Shown piece by piece: positions 42,727-54,619 of a DNA stretch of 64,000 bases. Source of the stretch: Microvelia longipes. Its lineage: Eukaryota > Arthropoda > Insecta > Hemiptera > Veliidae. Made by a program: the position numbers and the translations under genes. Each line of letters opens with the position of its first letter. Position 1 is the first letter of the stretch. The stretch lies in contig JACMZG010001870.1 in the NCBI GenBank assembly GCA_018340805.1, positions 15,587,651 through 15,651,650 of the forward strand. The letters run 5' to 3'. The notes beneath the pieces are model-generated. The model made no database searches, was not told where the DNA came from, and saw only the letters and a list, made by a program, of their open reading frames with translations.

Positions 42727-43229
42727 TTTTTTGAGGTAGCACTCATTAACTAAAGCACTCATTAAAAAAAATCAAAAAATAGCACTCATTAAACTGCGCT
42801 ATATACTTAATTGAAAAAAACAAACTTCCAATTATTATCAACTCCATATTATCGTCGTCATTAAATTCATCCATAGCTTCACACTTGTACTCAAAAATGT
42901 AAAAGCTTTACAAAAAAACACACAAAAATTGTCAATTAGAACACCTTTTAAAAACGAAAAAAAATTAGTCTACGAACAAAAACAGAAACAAAATGAACGT
43001 TTATAAAGAAAACTCATGAAGTTTTAACACAGATTGTTTTTTGAACACGCTACATTACAGTAATGGCGGCAACATATGAATTACTTTTACGTCCTAGGAG
43101 TTTTTTTACATTCATTATTGGCCTCGGAGGTGAAAAGTACTAAATAACCTCCTAAGACAATAATGATTGGCTTCTCATCCTAAAAACGGTCCAATAAAGT
43201 GCTCAATTACGTACTACCTCAAAAAAAAT
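42727..43229. mobile_element. Element of about 500 bp with GAGGTAG terminal inverted repeats
   Basis: Ends TTTTTTTGAGGTAGCACTCA (42724 on) and GTGCTCAATTACGTACTACC then TCAAAAAAAA (to about 43229) are inverted. Three CACTCATTAA repeats lie inside the left end. No frame is found in it. It directly abuts the 120-bp foldback element, so the two may be one compound structure. Confidence 0.55.
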
Positions 43230-43689
43230 AAATTATATTATTTGTTATATCATAAATTATAAGTATAATAAATTATCCTTTTACTATTTGTTTAAAACCT
43301 ACAATAAAAAGCTTTTCATCAAAAGGTATGCTTCTGAATTGAAAACCTGCGCAATCTTACTATGCATGTACTGTTCGTTTTTTATATTTGTTTTGTAATG
43401 GATTCTTCTTTATTATTTTATCTTCAACGGGATCACTTTAATAAGTGGCAAATCAACTAAGCGCGTCATATCCTTTACTCAAAATCCCTGTATTGACTCA
43501 GGCCTACAGTCGCTTCGCGCCTTGATTGTCATTTTTCCTACTAACATTAATATTTGATTAACAGTGGCATTAATGACGTTTTTCTTGCAAGTGATGAGAG
43601 TATAAATATTCGTCTTATGAGACAAGATTTGTTCTTATTACCAGCAATAACTTTATAAGCAACTAACTAACACTATTATGAAAATAGCA
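43230..43689. other. Gene-free interval
   Basis: GTCGCTTCGCGCCTTGA at about 43509 is another isolated GC-rich box with the CGCTTCGCG palindrome. Nothing else is seen. Confidence 0.35.
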
Positions 43690-43724
43690 TCGTAAAGAAA
43701 AATGGTACTCATTATCTATCCGCA

Positions 43725-43870
43725 GATTGTTATTCACTTATCATCCACAGAATGGTAATCACCTAATATCCACAGAATACTACTCACTTAATATCCACAG
43801 TATGGTACTCACTTAATATCCACAGAATGGTACTCACTTAATATCCACAGAATGGTACTCACTTAATATA
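43725..43870. repeat. 25-bp minisatellite, about six units
   Basis: The unit is ATCCACAGAATGGTACTCAC plus TTAAT. The first units are diverged and the last three almost identical. Confidence 0.9.
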
Positions 43871-45380
43871 TGGTATAAACAGCACTAACTCATTTTTTGG
43901 TGAAATATGACACTTTCAAGCAAAGTGCTGTGTTGCAAGAGTTACTATAACCACAAGTTTGTTTATTTTTCTTACATTATATACGGTTAGATATTGCATT
44001 GAAAAAATAATAATTGTAAAGAACTCTGAGAAGTCGCAAAGTTAAAAATGGTCAAGACACAAGTAGAACATATTAAAGTAAAAATAGAATATTGCTAAGT
44101 CACATGTTTAAAACTTTTAAGGCACAAAGTTGAACATTAAGTCGAAACTTGTGTATTTACAAAGTCTATTTAATAAAAAAACAAAATAATATAACTAAAG
44201 CAATAAAAATAATGATTTTAATACGAATTTCAACTATATTAAACGATAAAGTTAACAAGTCTCTTTAAATTACAAACATTATTTAAAGCTATGAAAACAT
44301 ATTCAGTAAAAGTTTTAATAATATTATAACACTTTCAACTAAGTAAATTCTGCATAAAATTGAATATAAAATTATATTACAAGACCAAGAAAACTATTAT
44401 ATCAATATAAGACATTGTGTTTCCTTCAGCAAAACCTCAGCAGTTAAATTTTATCACCCACAAACCTCTATTATAATATGTACATAATATTAATAAAGTA
44501 ATTTTGTTCCGTAGTTGCACCTCAGAAGTAGAGACATTTTCATTTAATAACAACTTTTTCATACAATATTCAAACCATAAACGTTTAAAAGGTTATACTC
44601 GACAATAAAGGTTACAGTCAGGTTTTGTTGATATGTAAATTTAATACGTCTATTCAGTTACCTCTTTTACGTCGCTGCTATCAAAGGTTGAAACGACATT
44701 TTGACTGGTTTCATTTGAATAAAATGCAAAAGATAACTCCGTTTGGTTTTGATTTTTTAGCCCGTTTTCCCTTTATTTTGAACTCGATTTAGGGATATAG
44801 GAGCTTTGATATGATAAAACTCGTTTTCAACAACAACAAAGTTTATACTCTAATTTTGCTTAATCATACAAGCACTGATATCAAGTGCAACTGACACACA
44901 TTTTATCTCTCTCAATCAAAAATATTTAACTGCATTGTTTAGTAGATAGTAAATTACGTTGGAGTTAAAATTAAACTTTACAATACATGTTCTGTTAGGT
45001 AATGTGAGACGTCGCAGCAAACGTGTGACTCCAGAAAATAACGTTGGGTTCATAACATAGAGATATAGTATATAGAGATAAAATTAAAAACGATGTCTTT
45101 TCAATTTAGTCTATACGGCATAGAACAAAGCATAAATCCATATACCAAAAGTTTTATGTTACTGAATTTTTAAATTTTAAATTTTCAGTCCCTGCGCGAC
45201 CTATCGTTATATTAAAGTGTGAACTAACTGTTATCAAAGAGATTACTTGTATGAACTAAAAATTCAGCATAATATTTTAAATTTTTTTTGTTTGTTTACA
45301 AAGATAATGGGAAATAAATGATAAACATTCCAATGGGTCATTAAGTATTTTAGTTTTGAAACTAAAATATAACACGTTGG
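43871..45380. other. Gene-free AT-rich interval
   Basis: Nothing recognised. Confidence 0.4.
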
Positions 45381-45389
45381 TTATCCTCC

Positions 45390-46390
45390 TCTAGTTCAAC
45401 ATCGAGTCTTTAAAAGCTGTTTTAACATTACATTTAGCTTTACCTCTGGAAATAATGGAATGGAACTTGAAACCAAACTGGGTACCTGGTAAGACTGGTA
45501 ATTGCCCTTGACACCACAGTCTCCAGGGATGCATAGTAGCTGGTACTCGTTAGTCTGTCTTAGAGTATTGAACGAGCAAAATACCAAATGAACCAAATGC
45601 CTCGAGAGAATGAAGTTATTGTATGAGTCTTAAGTTCAAAAATTTCCTAAGTAGGAGTAAAAATGGTTCCAAGTAGACTCCAAATTCAAGAACTATACTC
45701 CCCTGGAACATAGTGGTAGTACAACGCAGACGGTAGGTAGTAAAAGAATGAATGTAGAAGTCTTCTCTTAAATAAAGTAATTAGACAGTCATGACAGCAC
45801 TTCAGTATGGGTTAGAGATTCCCTCTTTGCGAACATCCTCTATTCATAGCAACTCTAATGAAGCCGCACTGAGCTTTGGCATGCCTTAACGATCGAATTA
45901 AATCCAGGAGGACTGAATGAACTAAAAATTTAGATGCTATCTGCCAGATAGGAACTACAAAGATGCTGTAAAACAATACAGGTAAATAAATAGGCGTAAA
46001 GCTAGTTGCTTCGTGTTTGCAAGATTGAATGACTTAAATCTTGCGAACAAGATGATGAAGGGCTTGTAACAAGATTTAATAGCCTAGTAGGCATATTGCA
46101 GTCCATTTAGGGAACAAACAAGCTTGTCCCTTTTTTGGTATAAAGATTACTCTCATTTCAAATGTTCTGAGAATCTTAAACAGATCATCCTAGAAATGAT
46201 CCAAACCTCTGAAAGATTGCTGGCACAACGCCAACAAAGTCCCGAGGACTAATACGATGAAAAACATCTGAACCACAAATTTGAGTTTCAGTGGCACTTC
46301 TTTAGCTAGTAGCTGACAATCAGCACCAGGAGTAAAACCCAGAATAAGTAAAGGTGATCCTCCTTCCTCTAGCACCCGTGAGCCATGCCT
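45390..46390 (-). pseudogene. Decayed non-LTR retrotransposon pol (RT and RNase H-like pieces)
   Basis: Minus-strand translation in shifting frames gives pieces in the order of a non-LTR pol. Near 46130-46160 is RVIFIPKKGQACLFPKW, the VxFIPKxG motif before RT block 2. Near 45820-45870 is MNRGCSQRGNL followed by PILKC, resembling the RGCPQGGxLSPxLW block. Near 45500-45540 is YQLLCIPGDCGVKGN, resembling the RNase H box WxPGHxGVxGNExAD. Frames are broken by several stops and frameshifts, so it is long dead. The region is less AT-rich than its flanks. Assignment to the I/R1/Loa-like group with an RNase H domain is inferred. Confidence 0.55.
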
Positions 46391-47262
46391 ATGTGTACCA
46401 TATACACCATGTTTTTATTACTTATCTGTTTAAAATAAATATTTCATTTGTCACAATCGTAATTTTTGCAACACCACCTGAATTAACTAGTCTATAAATC
46501 TTTCAGCTCACTCTGCTAATTCGGAATTTCGTTAAGGTGATAATAATTATGCTTTGTACAACTATAATGATGTAAACAAATTTACCATGAAAAGGAAAAA
46601 AGCTACGTAAAATGTTTAACAAAACATGTTACAAAAAATATAAAGAAACAAAATGCAAAATTTTGTACAAAAATTGAAATAATTTAGACTCTTGACTGTG
46701 AAAGCACCAAGTCTTATTTTTCTCTCACACAATTGCTTGATCCTTATTTATCACATTGATGTTGTGAAACAGAAAAATATCTTGCGACGAGTAACCCTGT
46801 CTAAGAAAAGAACAATATCTCAAAAGACCGCATCTACTAACAAAGGACAAAAAGGAAGTGATGAAAAATTCAGCAGGTGTTCCCTTTTACAATTTCAAAT
46901 TTTAAGTAAAAGAAGAAAATGCATAAATAAAATTCAGAGAACTAAAGGAATAATAAGAATAGACATTATAGAAGATATTTTCGGAATTTTACTAATCAAT
47001 AAATAAGTAAAACAACCTTTAAATTTTAGGTTTGGAGATTCTTTTTCTGTTTAAATTATGTTTTTAAATTTGGGCACTACAGAGGAATTAATTACAAAAT
47101 CAAATTATCTATATTACTTAATTAAAATAAAATCTATCATCTAATTATTTTTTTGTACCTGTTTTTGAGTCTGGAAGTTATTTTTTTTTAATTTTTATTC
47201 TTTATTTTATTTATTGTGATTAGTTTAAATCTTCCGTATTTTTGTACTTTTTGTTAAACGGA
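46391..47262. other. Gene-free interval
   Basis: A 104-codon frame at 46692-47006 (+) is basic and low in complexity and resembles no family that I know. It is more likely chance. Confidence 0.4.
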
Positions 47263-47869
<607 letters not shown>

Positions 47870-48020
47870 ATTTTGTCTCGAATGCTAAGATATGATAACT
47901 TTCGAAAGCTTTCTCGAAGCGAAATTAAACTTAGTACAAAAATCCACCTCGTTAATGGCCTGAACCCTATTATTTTTAAAATATGTGTGATATCATTAAC
48001 CCACAATAATAATCCACTAA
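47870..48020 (+). repeat. Fragment of the 5S-like repeat family
   Basis: GAAATTAAACTTAGTACAAA then AATCCACC, and ATGTGTGATATCATTAACCC followed by ACAATAATAATCC correspond to the GTACAAAAATC...GACGTCATTAACCCGCAATAA section. It resembles the fragment at 2594-2715 more than the full copies. Confidence 0.45.
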
Positions 48021-48178
48021 ACATTTTTAAAATAATCTTAAATCTTCAAGTGTGTAGGTCGGGCTGACATTTTTTACACATGTATAACTATTTATGGTTA
48101 AATAAAATATGAAGTTGCATCTTAAGAAGAAATAAAACTAAATAAGTTTTCGTCTTTCCACTTATTATAATTACTAAT

Positions 48179-48220
48179 AACAAAGCCGACTTTCAACCGT
48201 TAACGGTCATCATCAGTGCC
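48179..48220 (-). ncRNA. Hammerhead-like ribozyme motif with intact core
   Basis: Minus strand: GGCA, CUGAUGA, extra U, stem II GACCG-UUAA-CGGUU (five pairs), GAAA, stem III (A)GU-CG-GC(U), U at the cleavage position, then UGUU pairing with GGCA. All core bases are present. It is followed by TTAGTAATTATAATAAGTGG and AAAGACG, the GTGGAAAGAC-type block shared with the motif at 28.26 kb. Confidence 0.65.
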
Positions 48221-48440
48221 GGTGATTATTTAAAAAGTTGCATCTTAGTATCAGATATAAGATTGACATATATAACATCGTGAAAAGAAATCATGTTTTT
48301 GACTAATATATTTGAAAATTTGCTTATATCGCGGCAGTATGCCACTTATATAAACTAGTAAATGACAAACTGATATGGGACAACGACCATGTGGCCGCGA
48401 AGCAGTCACAGGTAGGCGCAGGAGCCGCGGGGCCTCTTTT
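48221..48440 (-). repeat. Penelope-associated repeat segment, copy at 48.3 kb
   Basis: GCTTATATCGCGGCAGTATG, CCACTTATATAAACTAGTAA, CTGATATGGGACAACGACCA, TGTGGCCGCGAAGCAGTCAC and GGAGCCGCGGGGCCTC. In the minus sense this precedes the hammerhead-like motif, so the transcript order would be a GC-rich palindromic start, an AT-rich body, then the ribozyme-like motif. Confidence 0.6.
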
Positions 48441-49454
48441 CTTTAAAACGGAATGTACATTTTCATATTATGGGGGTTGTTAACAGTTATGCTCCTCCTT
48501 GCTAAATCAGCTCGGCAGCATTTTTCGGACAGTCATTCAAAGCTTAGAGAATGCGAAACTTTAAAACTTTTTAGCGCATTTCTTTTAAAAAAATTGAGGA
48601 AAATAGACAAAAAATAGAAGTTACAACGTTTTGGTTACTTTAAGTGCCCGTATCGACTTCGGACAGAGTTGGTTATATCGATTCTGGTCCCGTTTCAGCG
48701 CTGAAAAACAACTTAAGGAAGAAACAGATTGTTGATGAAAAAGCGCGTATTTCAAAGAAAATTTGCTGGGCTTGAGAACCTTTACGCCAGAGTTTCATTA
48801 GTTTAGGTGATCGCTTATTCACTAGTGTTTATTCACAATTGTCATTTATTAATTGTGTTAATTATATTATTAAAAGTGATAAATATTAAAAGGAGTCATC
48901 AAATTTAAAGAAGTACCAAAAACTTATTATCCAAAGGGTAAATTTTATAACATTAAACAATTAAGAGTAATTCATTATAAGACTGTCACTCAATACTAAA
49001 CTAGTACAGAGTTTCTAATTAATAATTCTAACATAACTATGTAAATTAATTTATGTTGAATTACCATACAACATATATTACCATTAATAAAGTGTAATAT
49101 GGGTGAAGATTGTGATTTAATGTTTAAATAATTAAATCAACTAAAAGTGACACCACAAATTTACAAGTTATAAAATTTTAAGAAGCAGGTCTTAAGGCAT
49201 TAATTATAAAATAAATTTAGACTTTTGGGCTAGAGTGCCTTCCGAAAGAACGAAAAGACTTAAAATTATGCTGACTCAACATTTGTATTATCATATAAAT
49301 ACATTTTATAAATTCTTGACTTTTACTTTTCCGTACCTACTATCGTGGGTAAGTAATGTTAATTTTAACACCCTAGAAATTTAGATACCTAATACATATT
49401 CTAATGATATGTAAAATGAGCTGTGGATTTCCAAAATAGAGGGAATAAAATGTC
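48441..49454. other. Gene-free interval
   Basis: 48441-48780 is less AT-rich and may still belong to the repeat to its left. No protein family is recognised. Confidence 0.35.
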
Positions 49455-49500
49455 TCTCCACTTAATATATATTTATTGACAAAGCCGACTTTATACTTTT
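49455..49500 (-). repeat. Truncated Penelope-type end
   Basis: TCTCTCCACTTAATATATAT, TTATTGACAAAGCCGACTTT matches the 3' flank and stem III region of the motif at 48179-48220 (TCTTTCCACTTATTATAATT, ACAAAGCCGACTTT), then breaks before GAAA. Confidence 0.55.
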
Positions 49501-49724
49501 TATGTTATTAAATTTTTATTTATGTTATTCCCATTCTCTTCTGTATATTTTTTATTTGATAAATACCATTGTTTGTAAAGTAGAGCATTATGGAAAATAT
49601 ATCTTTCTATTCTATCAGTTTTATACTTTTTTAATAGTTTGTTTACTTCAGAGATATGACGACACCATTTATTTATTCATCTACACATGGTGTTGTTCCA
49701 ACTCCAATTACTAATATAAAAACT

Positions 49725-50480
49725 GTTGAAAGCAATGATTGATATGAAAAGTGAAGCAAGGAGTTGATGCCAATAAGAGGTATAAAAAGTGAAGCAAAGA
49801 GTTGATGCCAATAAGAGGTATAAAAAGTGAAGCAAAGAGTTGATGCTAATAAGAGGTATAAAAAGTAAAGCAAAGAGTTGATGCCAATAAGAGGTAGAAA
49901 GAGTGAAGCTAAGATTAGATGCCCATGAGAGATAAAAAAAAGTAAAGCAAAGAGTTAATGCCAATACAAGATATAAAGAGTTGATGCCAATAATAGATAA
50001 AAGGAATTAAGCAGAAAGTTTATGACAATGAGAATAAAGGAATTGAAGCTAAGATTTGATGCCAATGATTGATATAAAGAGTAAATCAAAGAGTTGATGC
50101 TAATGATTGATATAAAGAGAGAAGCAAAGAGTTGATGCTAATGATTGATATAAAGAGTAAACCAAAGAGTTGATGCTAATGATTGATATAAAGAGTAAAC
50201 CAAAGAGTTGATGCTAATGATTGCAAAGAGTAGATATGATGATATAAGAGTGAAGCAAAGAGTTGATGCTAATGATAATATAAAGAGTGAAGCAAAGAGT
50301 CGATACCAATGATATAAAGAGTGAAGCAAAGAGTTGATGCTAATGATTAATATAAAGAGTGAAGCAAAGAGTGATGCTAATGATTAATATAAAGAGTGAA
50401 GCAAGAGTCGATACCAATGATTGACATAAAGAGTAAAGCAAAGAGTTGATGCTAATGATTGATATAGAGAGTGAAGCAAA
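49725..50480. repeat. Minisatellite of about 37 bp, some 20 units
   Basis: The unit is near GAGTTGATGCCAATAAGAGG plus TATAAAAAGTGAAGCAAA. A left block uses CCAATAAGAGGTATAAAAAG and a right block GCTAATGATTGATATAAAGA. Minus-strand frames with SYWHQLFASLF-type repeats come from this array. Confidence 0.95.
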
Positions 50481-51229
50481 AATTAATTCAACATCCTTTT
50501 AAAATTGTTGAATGGAATAAGGAAAAGTAGCAATAGGAATAACATATTTTTCCCATCTGGCAATAATGAAAAAGGAAGTGAAGTTTGAAAATCTTATTAT
50601 GTCCGAACCGAGATTGAATACTAAAAAAGTACTCATAGTTGAAACAATTAATAAGATATATAAAGAATACATAATTTTCATAAATTATTTTATTTCATTC
50701 GTTAATGAGTAAATAAACTATTTTAAACTATCATTTTTAATGTTGATTTCTATATAATGATTGACATAGATAAAAATCTTAATTGAAGTAAACAATAAGA
50801 TCAAGTTAAGAGCTAAGAAAATATCGCGCCCAGGTTTATCCATTAATAGAGAAGACTGGCAACTTGCAAGACACATATGTCGAGCGTATTAGTATAACCT
50901 GAGAGTTTGAAGGAGTATAAAATCTCGAGTGTAATATATTCAGGGAAGAGCAAACAAAGGGAGGGATTAGAATAAACTAATTAAGTTGGTTCTTGTTTCT
51001 GACACGGAACCGGTTTGCCTTCAAGAGCCACTTCTGCGGGGCTTTCAGAACAATGCTTTCTCACTGAAACATAAATCGTATATAAGATGAATCTATTTTT
51101 AAAAGTTATTTCTAACACGAATTAAACCGACATAATGAATTTAACAAATTATAAAGACAACACTGTTGTATCAACGTAATTTTATAAGGATTTTAACACG
51201 AAATTAAAGAATAAAAAATATTCGAGGTA
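50481..51229. other. Gene-free interval
   Basis: Nothing recognised. Confidence 0.4.
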
Positions 51230-51370
51230 TAAAAAAATTCAACTTATGATGATAAGATTATGGAACTTAGCACATAAGTTGATCTTATATATGACTAAAA
51301 CCGTACAAATTATTTTTCGCAATTGATAAATTTTCAAAATTTTTGCTATGTCATTACTACTTTTAATATT
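51230..51370 (-). repeat. Fragment of the 5S-like repeat family
   Basis: GATGATAAGATTATGGAACT, TAGCACATAAGTTGATCTTA, ATTTTTCGCAATTGATAAAT and TTTCAAAATTTTTGCTATGT follow the middle of the family (GATAATGAGATGAAACTTGG ... TTTTTGCCGAGTCATTA). Confidence 0.5.
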
Positions 51371-51395
51371 TTATATAGTAACGCTGTGAATAAAA

Positions 51396-51524
51396 TCTGC
51401 CCCCCAGATCTTGGCATGGCAGCCAAGATCATTTTTATTCATAAAACTTGTTTACCGTCGATCAAATTTAAGGTGGTCGCCAAAAATTGTCAATACCAAG
51501 GGTCCTGGTAAAAAAGTTTGAAGA
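51396..51524. mobile_element. Possible hAT-like transposon end
   Basis: On the minus strand it starts CAGAGGTTCTTCAAACTTTT then TTACCAGGACC, the style of hAT terminal repeats (CAGNGG...TTCAAACTTTTT). The other end and an 8-bp duplication were not found. Confidence 0.35.
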
Positions 51525-51559
51525 ACCTCTGATTTAGATTAACAATAGAAAAATAAGTC

Positions 51560-51790
51560 TCTCAACAGCAAATAATCTTTAATAATGAAAAACTTTCAAT
51601 CCAACAAAATGCCATCGTCAGTGAAGCCGTAATAGGTGATAGAAGAGTTATAGAGATCAGATATTAAAGACAGAACACTTTTCGCTATTTAGACTGTTAA
51701 CTATTTTTATCTTTTATAAGATCTTGAATTGAATGATTCCATATATTCACTGATATTTCGCCATTGAAAAGTTAAAGACATTTGAAAATT
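51560..51790 (-). repeat. Penelope-type end with eroded hammerhead-like motif
   Basis: Minus strand around 51585-51628: UUCA, CUGACGA (core intact), U, GGCAUUUUGUUGGAUU (stem II no longer pairs), GAAA, then GUUUUUC. It is followed by TTGAGAGACTTATTTTTC, similar to the GTGGAAAGAC block of other copies. 51720-51790 contains ATTCACTGATATTTCGCCA and TTGAAAATTT, similar to the Penelope-associated segment. Confidence 0.5.
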
Positions 51791-52994
51791 TATTAACTGA
51801 CGTCTTATGCTAATGCTGTAACATAAAGTTCCATGCTTGGCAATCTTTGAGCAAGTAGGAATTTGTTTATATCTGTGATGTTCATAGTTTCTTTTTTCCT
51901 CCGTTCAAAATAATTATTCTTTTTTTCAGTAGTATCTTATTCTTTTATTTTCAACCTATTATTATTTTAAATATTTTTTACAGTAATTTGACCGGGGAAA
52001 GAAGCCTTAAACCCATAGAAAAGATTCTTCAGTCAAGAGGTGTCAATTTGTTCCTTTTTTCAGCCAAAATTAATTGGAAAAGTTTATTGCAAAGAAGCAT
52101 TTAGTTTGTTCTTCTAGAAACACTTCTCCTTCTTAGACCCATTCTTCGTCCAAGTCTTTACTTCCAAGTTCGCCCAACTCTTTGCCCCCTCAATTCACCC
52201 CAACCACTGATGCCTCCCAAGACTTTATAAAAGAAAATGAGGTTTCATGAACTTGGTTACTTGCCTACTCTTTCTTGTCTTGGCTTTTAATTCGCTTTAC
52301 TTCCTTTTCCTTTACCTTCTCATCTCTAATGTGATTCTGACGCTTCTTGATTTTCAATTTTCTCCCCCTTTTTCTTGATTCTTTCCTCTTGCTATCTTAT
52401 AAAATTGATTTTTTATTTGCATTTCTCAAAACTTTTTCTTTTTACTACTAATAAAATATTTTATGACCTTCTTTGAAAAAAAAATCAGTTCATATCTTTC
52501 CAAGATTCTTTTAATGTCCTTTCAAAATAAAAATATATTAACTTAAAACCATTTTTTTTTTTCTTTATAGTGGGAGACCTTTGTCATTTTATTATTATCC
52601 TTTATTGACCATTCAAGAAAAAAAGCAGTTGACATAACCAGGATTTGTAATTATATTATATTTAATTTTATTATATTTGTATTTCTATAGAATTTTATTC
52701 ATAAAACTTTTGAAATTCTATAGAACTTCAAATAAAAATTTAAAATTAACTAGAAGTAAATGAAAATTGCTTAATACTAATAAAAAAAAATTATTTGCCA
52801 TTAAATCAAAGTTAATTTAAAGACGGACTATAACCTAATAAGTTAACTTTCTTACCGTTTAACAGTTCATACAAAAGACTTGTATGAAAAATTCAAATAT
52901 ATATTGTTTATGTTTACAACTCAAGTACCAACCTGAAACAGAAGAAAAAAAAGTTAATATTTTTTATAATTAAAATATTATGCTTGTCAATACA
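51791..52994. other. Gene-free interval
   Basis: 52130-52340 is pyrimidine-rich (CTTCTAGAAACACTTCTCCT, CTCCTTCTTAGACCC). No gene recognised. Confidence 0.4.
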
Positions 52995-53420
52995 AAAAAT
53001 GGGGTACTGGGTACCTCGGAACTTTTCCTCATCACATTAGATTTACTACGATCATCCTTCCTACTTCGGATTCGCTTCGCTTGTCCTTAGAGTAAAAGAG
53101 TCGTTAAATTTAAGCTGGAACACGTCACAGACTCGCTTTGCTCGACCTCAGATTGTAAATACATCCGTTTTATTCCCAGCGATCATCCATCTAGGCATTG
53201 ACCACGCTCGATGGATAAACTTGTGGTATTGAAACGAAACTTAAATATACTTATCTAATTCGTATTTTATATTGAAACGAAACTTAAATATACCTTTCTA
53301 ATTCGTATTTCATCTTAAGTCGTATTATTTTAAAAATAAGTTAACTATTTTTTGAAAAATAGTAAAGGTATACACTTGTGTCGAATTTTAACTCGATTTG
53401 ATTATTTGGCGACTATTTAC
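52995..53420 (-). repeat. 5S-like repeat family, copy 7, partial
   Basis: + strand: GGGGTACTGGGTACCTCGGA, CATCACATTAGATTTACTAC, GGATTCGCTTCGCTTGTCC, AGACTCGCTTTGCTCGACC, an eroded 5S-like core (53171-53215), then a tandem duplication of ATTGAAACGAAACTTAAATA. It stops after TCGAATTTTAACTCGATTTG. Confidence 0.8.
53171..53215 (-). other. 5S rRNA-like core of repeat copy 7, truncated
   Basis: ATTCCCAGCGATCATCCATC, TAGGCATTGACCACGCTCGA. The A-box end of the core has been deleted. Confidence 0.6.
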
Positions 53421-53841
53421 AATTTTATTAAAACAAAATAATTTTCCTATAGACCGCAGGATAGGAAAATGATGAAAATGAGGAATAGTTAAAAAAAATT
53501 GTAACAATAGATCAGAGAAAAGTCAAAAATTATCCACCTCTGTCTAGATTTATTGAAAAATAAATCTTTCCACTTTTTTATTGATCTCAACTTGTATTAA
53601 CAATATTAAGAGCTTTCTGATCAGGATCCCAAATCTTTTACAAATCCACCCTCTTGTCCTCCATCCACCTTCTCTCCACCTTTTAATGCTTGCAACTTCA
53701 TGACTACATTTTCTTTGATTTATATACATCATAGTCAGCTTTGAAACATTCTGTTACCACTAGAGCTGGCGATCGATGAAAGAATAACATAAAGATTCAC
53801 GTAGCTATATAAGAAATCGGACTCGATTTGTTATTGCTTTG

Positions 53842-53885
53842 TACGCACTAATGATGACCAAAGAGGTGAAAGCAAGCTCAGTGTA
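53842..53885 (+). ncRNA. Hammerhead-like ribozyme motif, one core base changed
   Basis: Order: UACGC (stem I), A, CUAAUGA (G5 changed to A), extra U, stem II (G)ACC-AAAGA-GGU, GAAA, stem III (A)GC-AA-GC(U), C at 53879, A, then GUGUA pairing with UACGC (five pairs). The changed G5 is an essential residue, so this copy is probably inactive. Confidence 0.6.
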
Positions 53886-54152
53886 TAAGTAAAGGGATGT
53901 TGGGTGTCAAATAAATATGATATTTATAAATATATAGAGATACATAACATATTTGAAAAAAAATACAATATGAGACTGCTTATTTACAATAAGTTGCTAA
54001 CATACACAGCAAAATATAATATAAATAAAAAATATAAAAATAAATATTATATTACATTTTCTTCTTTAAAGTCACTTGGTAGACTTGATAGGAGGAATCG
54101 TCAAGTGTTAATACTCCTTAGCGTGGCAAATAAAATTTTAATATAGTATTGT
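53886..54152. other. Gene-free interval
   Basis: An 80-codon frame at 53904-54146 is Asn/Lys/Ile/Tyr-rich with no recognisable similarity. Confidence 0.4.
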
Positions 54153-54416
54153 TGACACAATATAATTGTGCGAGTGATACCTAGGAAATGTAAAAAGCAA
54201 AATGCAATGATACATCTGGGAACTGTTCTATCATTCAACATTCGTCATCATTGATGGCCCAATATAATGTCATGCCCCACTCTGTTTCGTGGGGCATCAT
54301 TGGACATGACGAATGTTCAATGATGGAACAGTTCCCAAATGTAGTAGCATTGCATTTTGCTTGTTACACATCCAAGGTGTCTCTCGCACAATTATTTTGT
54401 GTTAACTATTAATGTT
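54153..54416. mobile_element. Near-perfect palindromic MITE
   Basis: The whole 264-base element folds back on itself. TTGACACAATATAATTGTGC, GCAAAATGCAATGATACA, TGGGAACTGTTC, AACATTCGTCAT and ATGTCATGCCCCA are mirrored on the right side down to TTATTTTGTGTTAAC. The apex is GCCCCACTCTGTTTCGTGGGGC. Diverged relatives are at 17335-17605 and 26255-26410. Non-coding. Confidence 0.85.
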
Positions 54417-54619
54417 TTTCAAAACTCGGTAGTATCAAATGATACATATTAAATTGTTATTTAAGAATTTATTTTGAATAGATAATATTATTACTTAATT
54501 TTGTGATATTTTACTTCTGTTGCAGAAGGTCACGAACACGCAGCCGTCGAAGGTGACGTGATGAATAAAAGGAAAGGTTTGGGAATATAGGGTCTGGACA
54601 AGAATTAGAATGAAGATCT
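54417..54619. other. AT-rich interval
   Basis: Nothing recognised. It leads into the 30-bp minisatellite. Confidence 0.4.

Noticed and set aside
46692..47006. 104-codon plus-strand frame as a gene
   Set aside because: Lys/Ile-rich composition expected of AT-rich DNA, no recognisable domain, no supporting signals.
49673..50329. Minus-strand frames rich in SYWHQLFASLF repeats, resembling membrane proteins
   Set aside because: Product of the 37-bp minisatellite. Hydrophobicity reflects the T-rich minus strand.
49725..50480. CRISPR-like array because of regularly spaced repeats
   Set aside because: Units are contiguous tandem copies without unique spacers, in a eukaryotic context. The same applies to the other arrays here.
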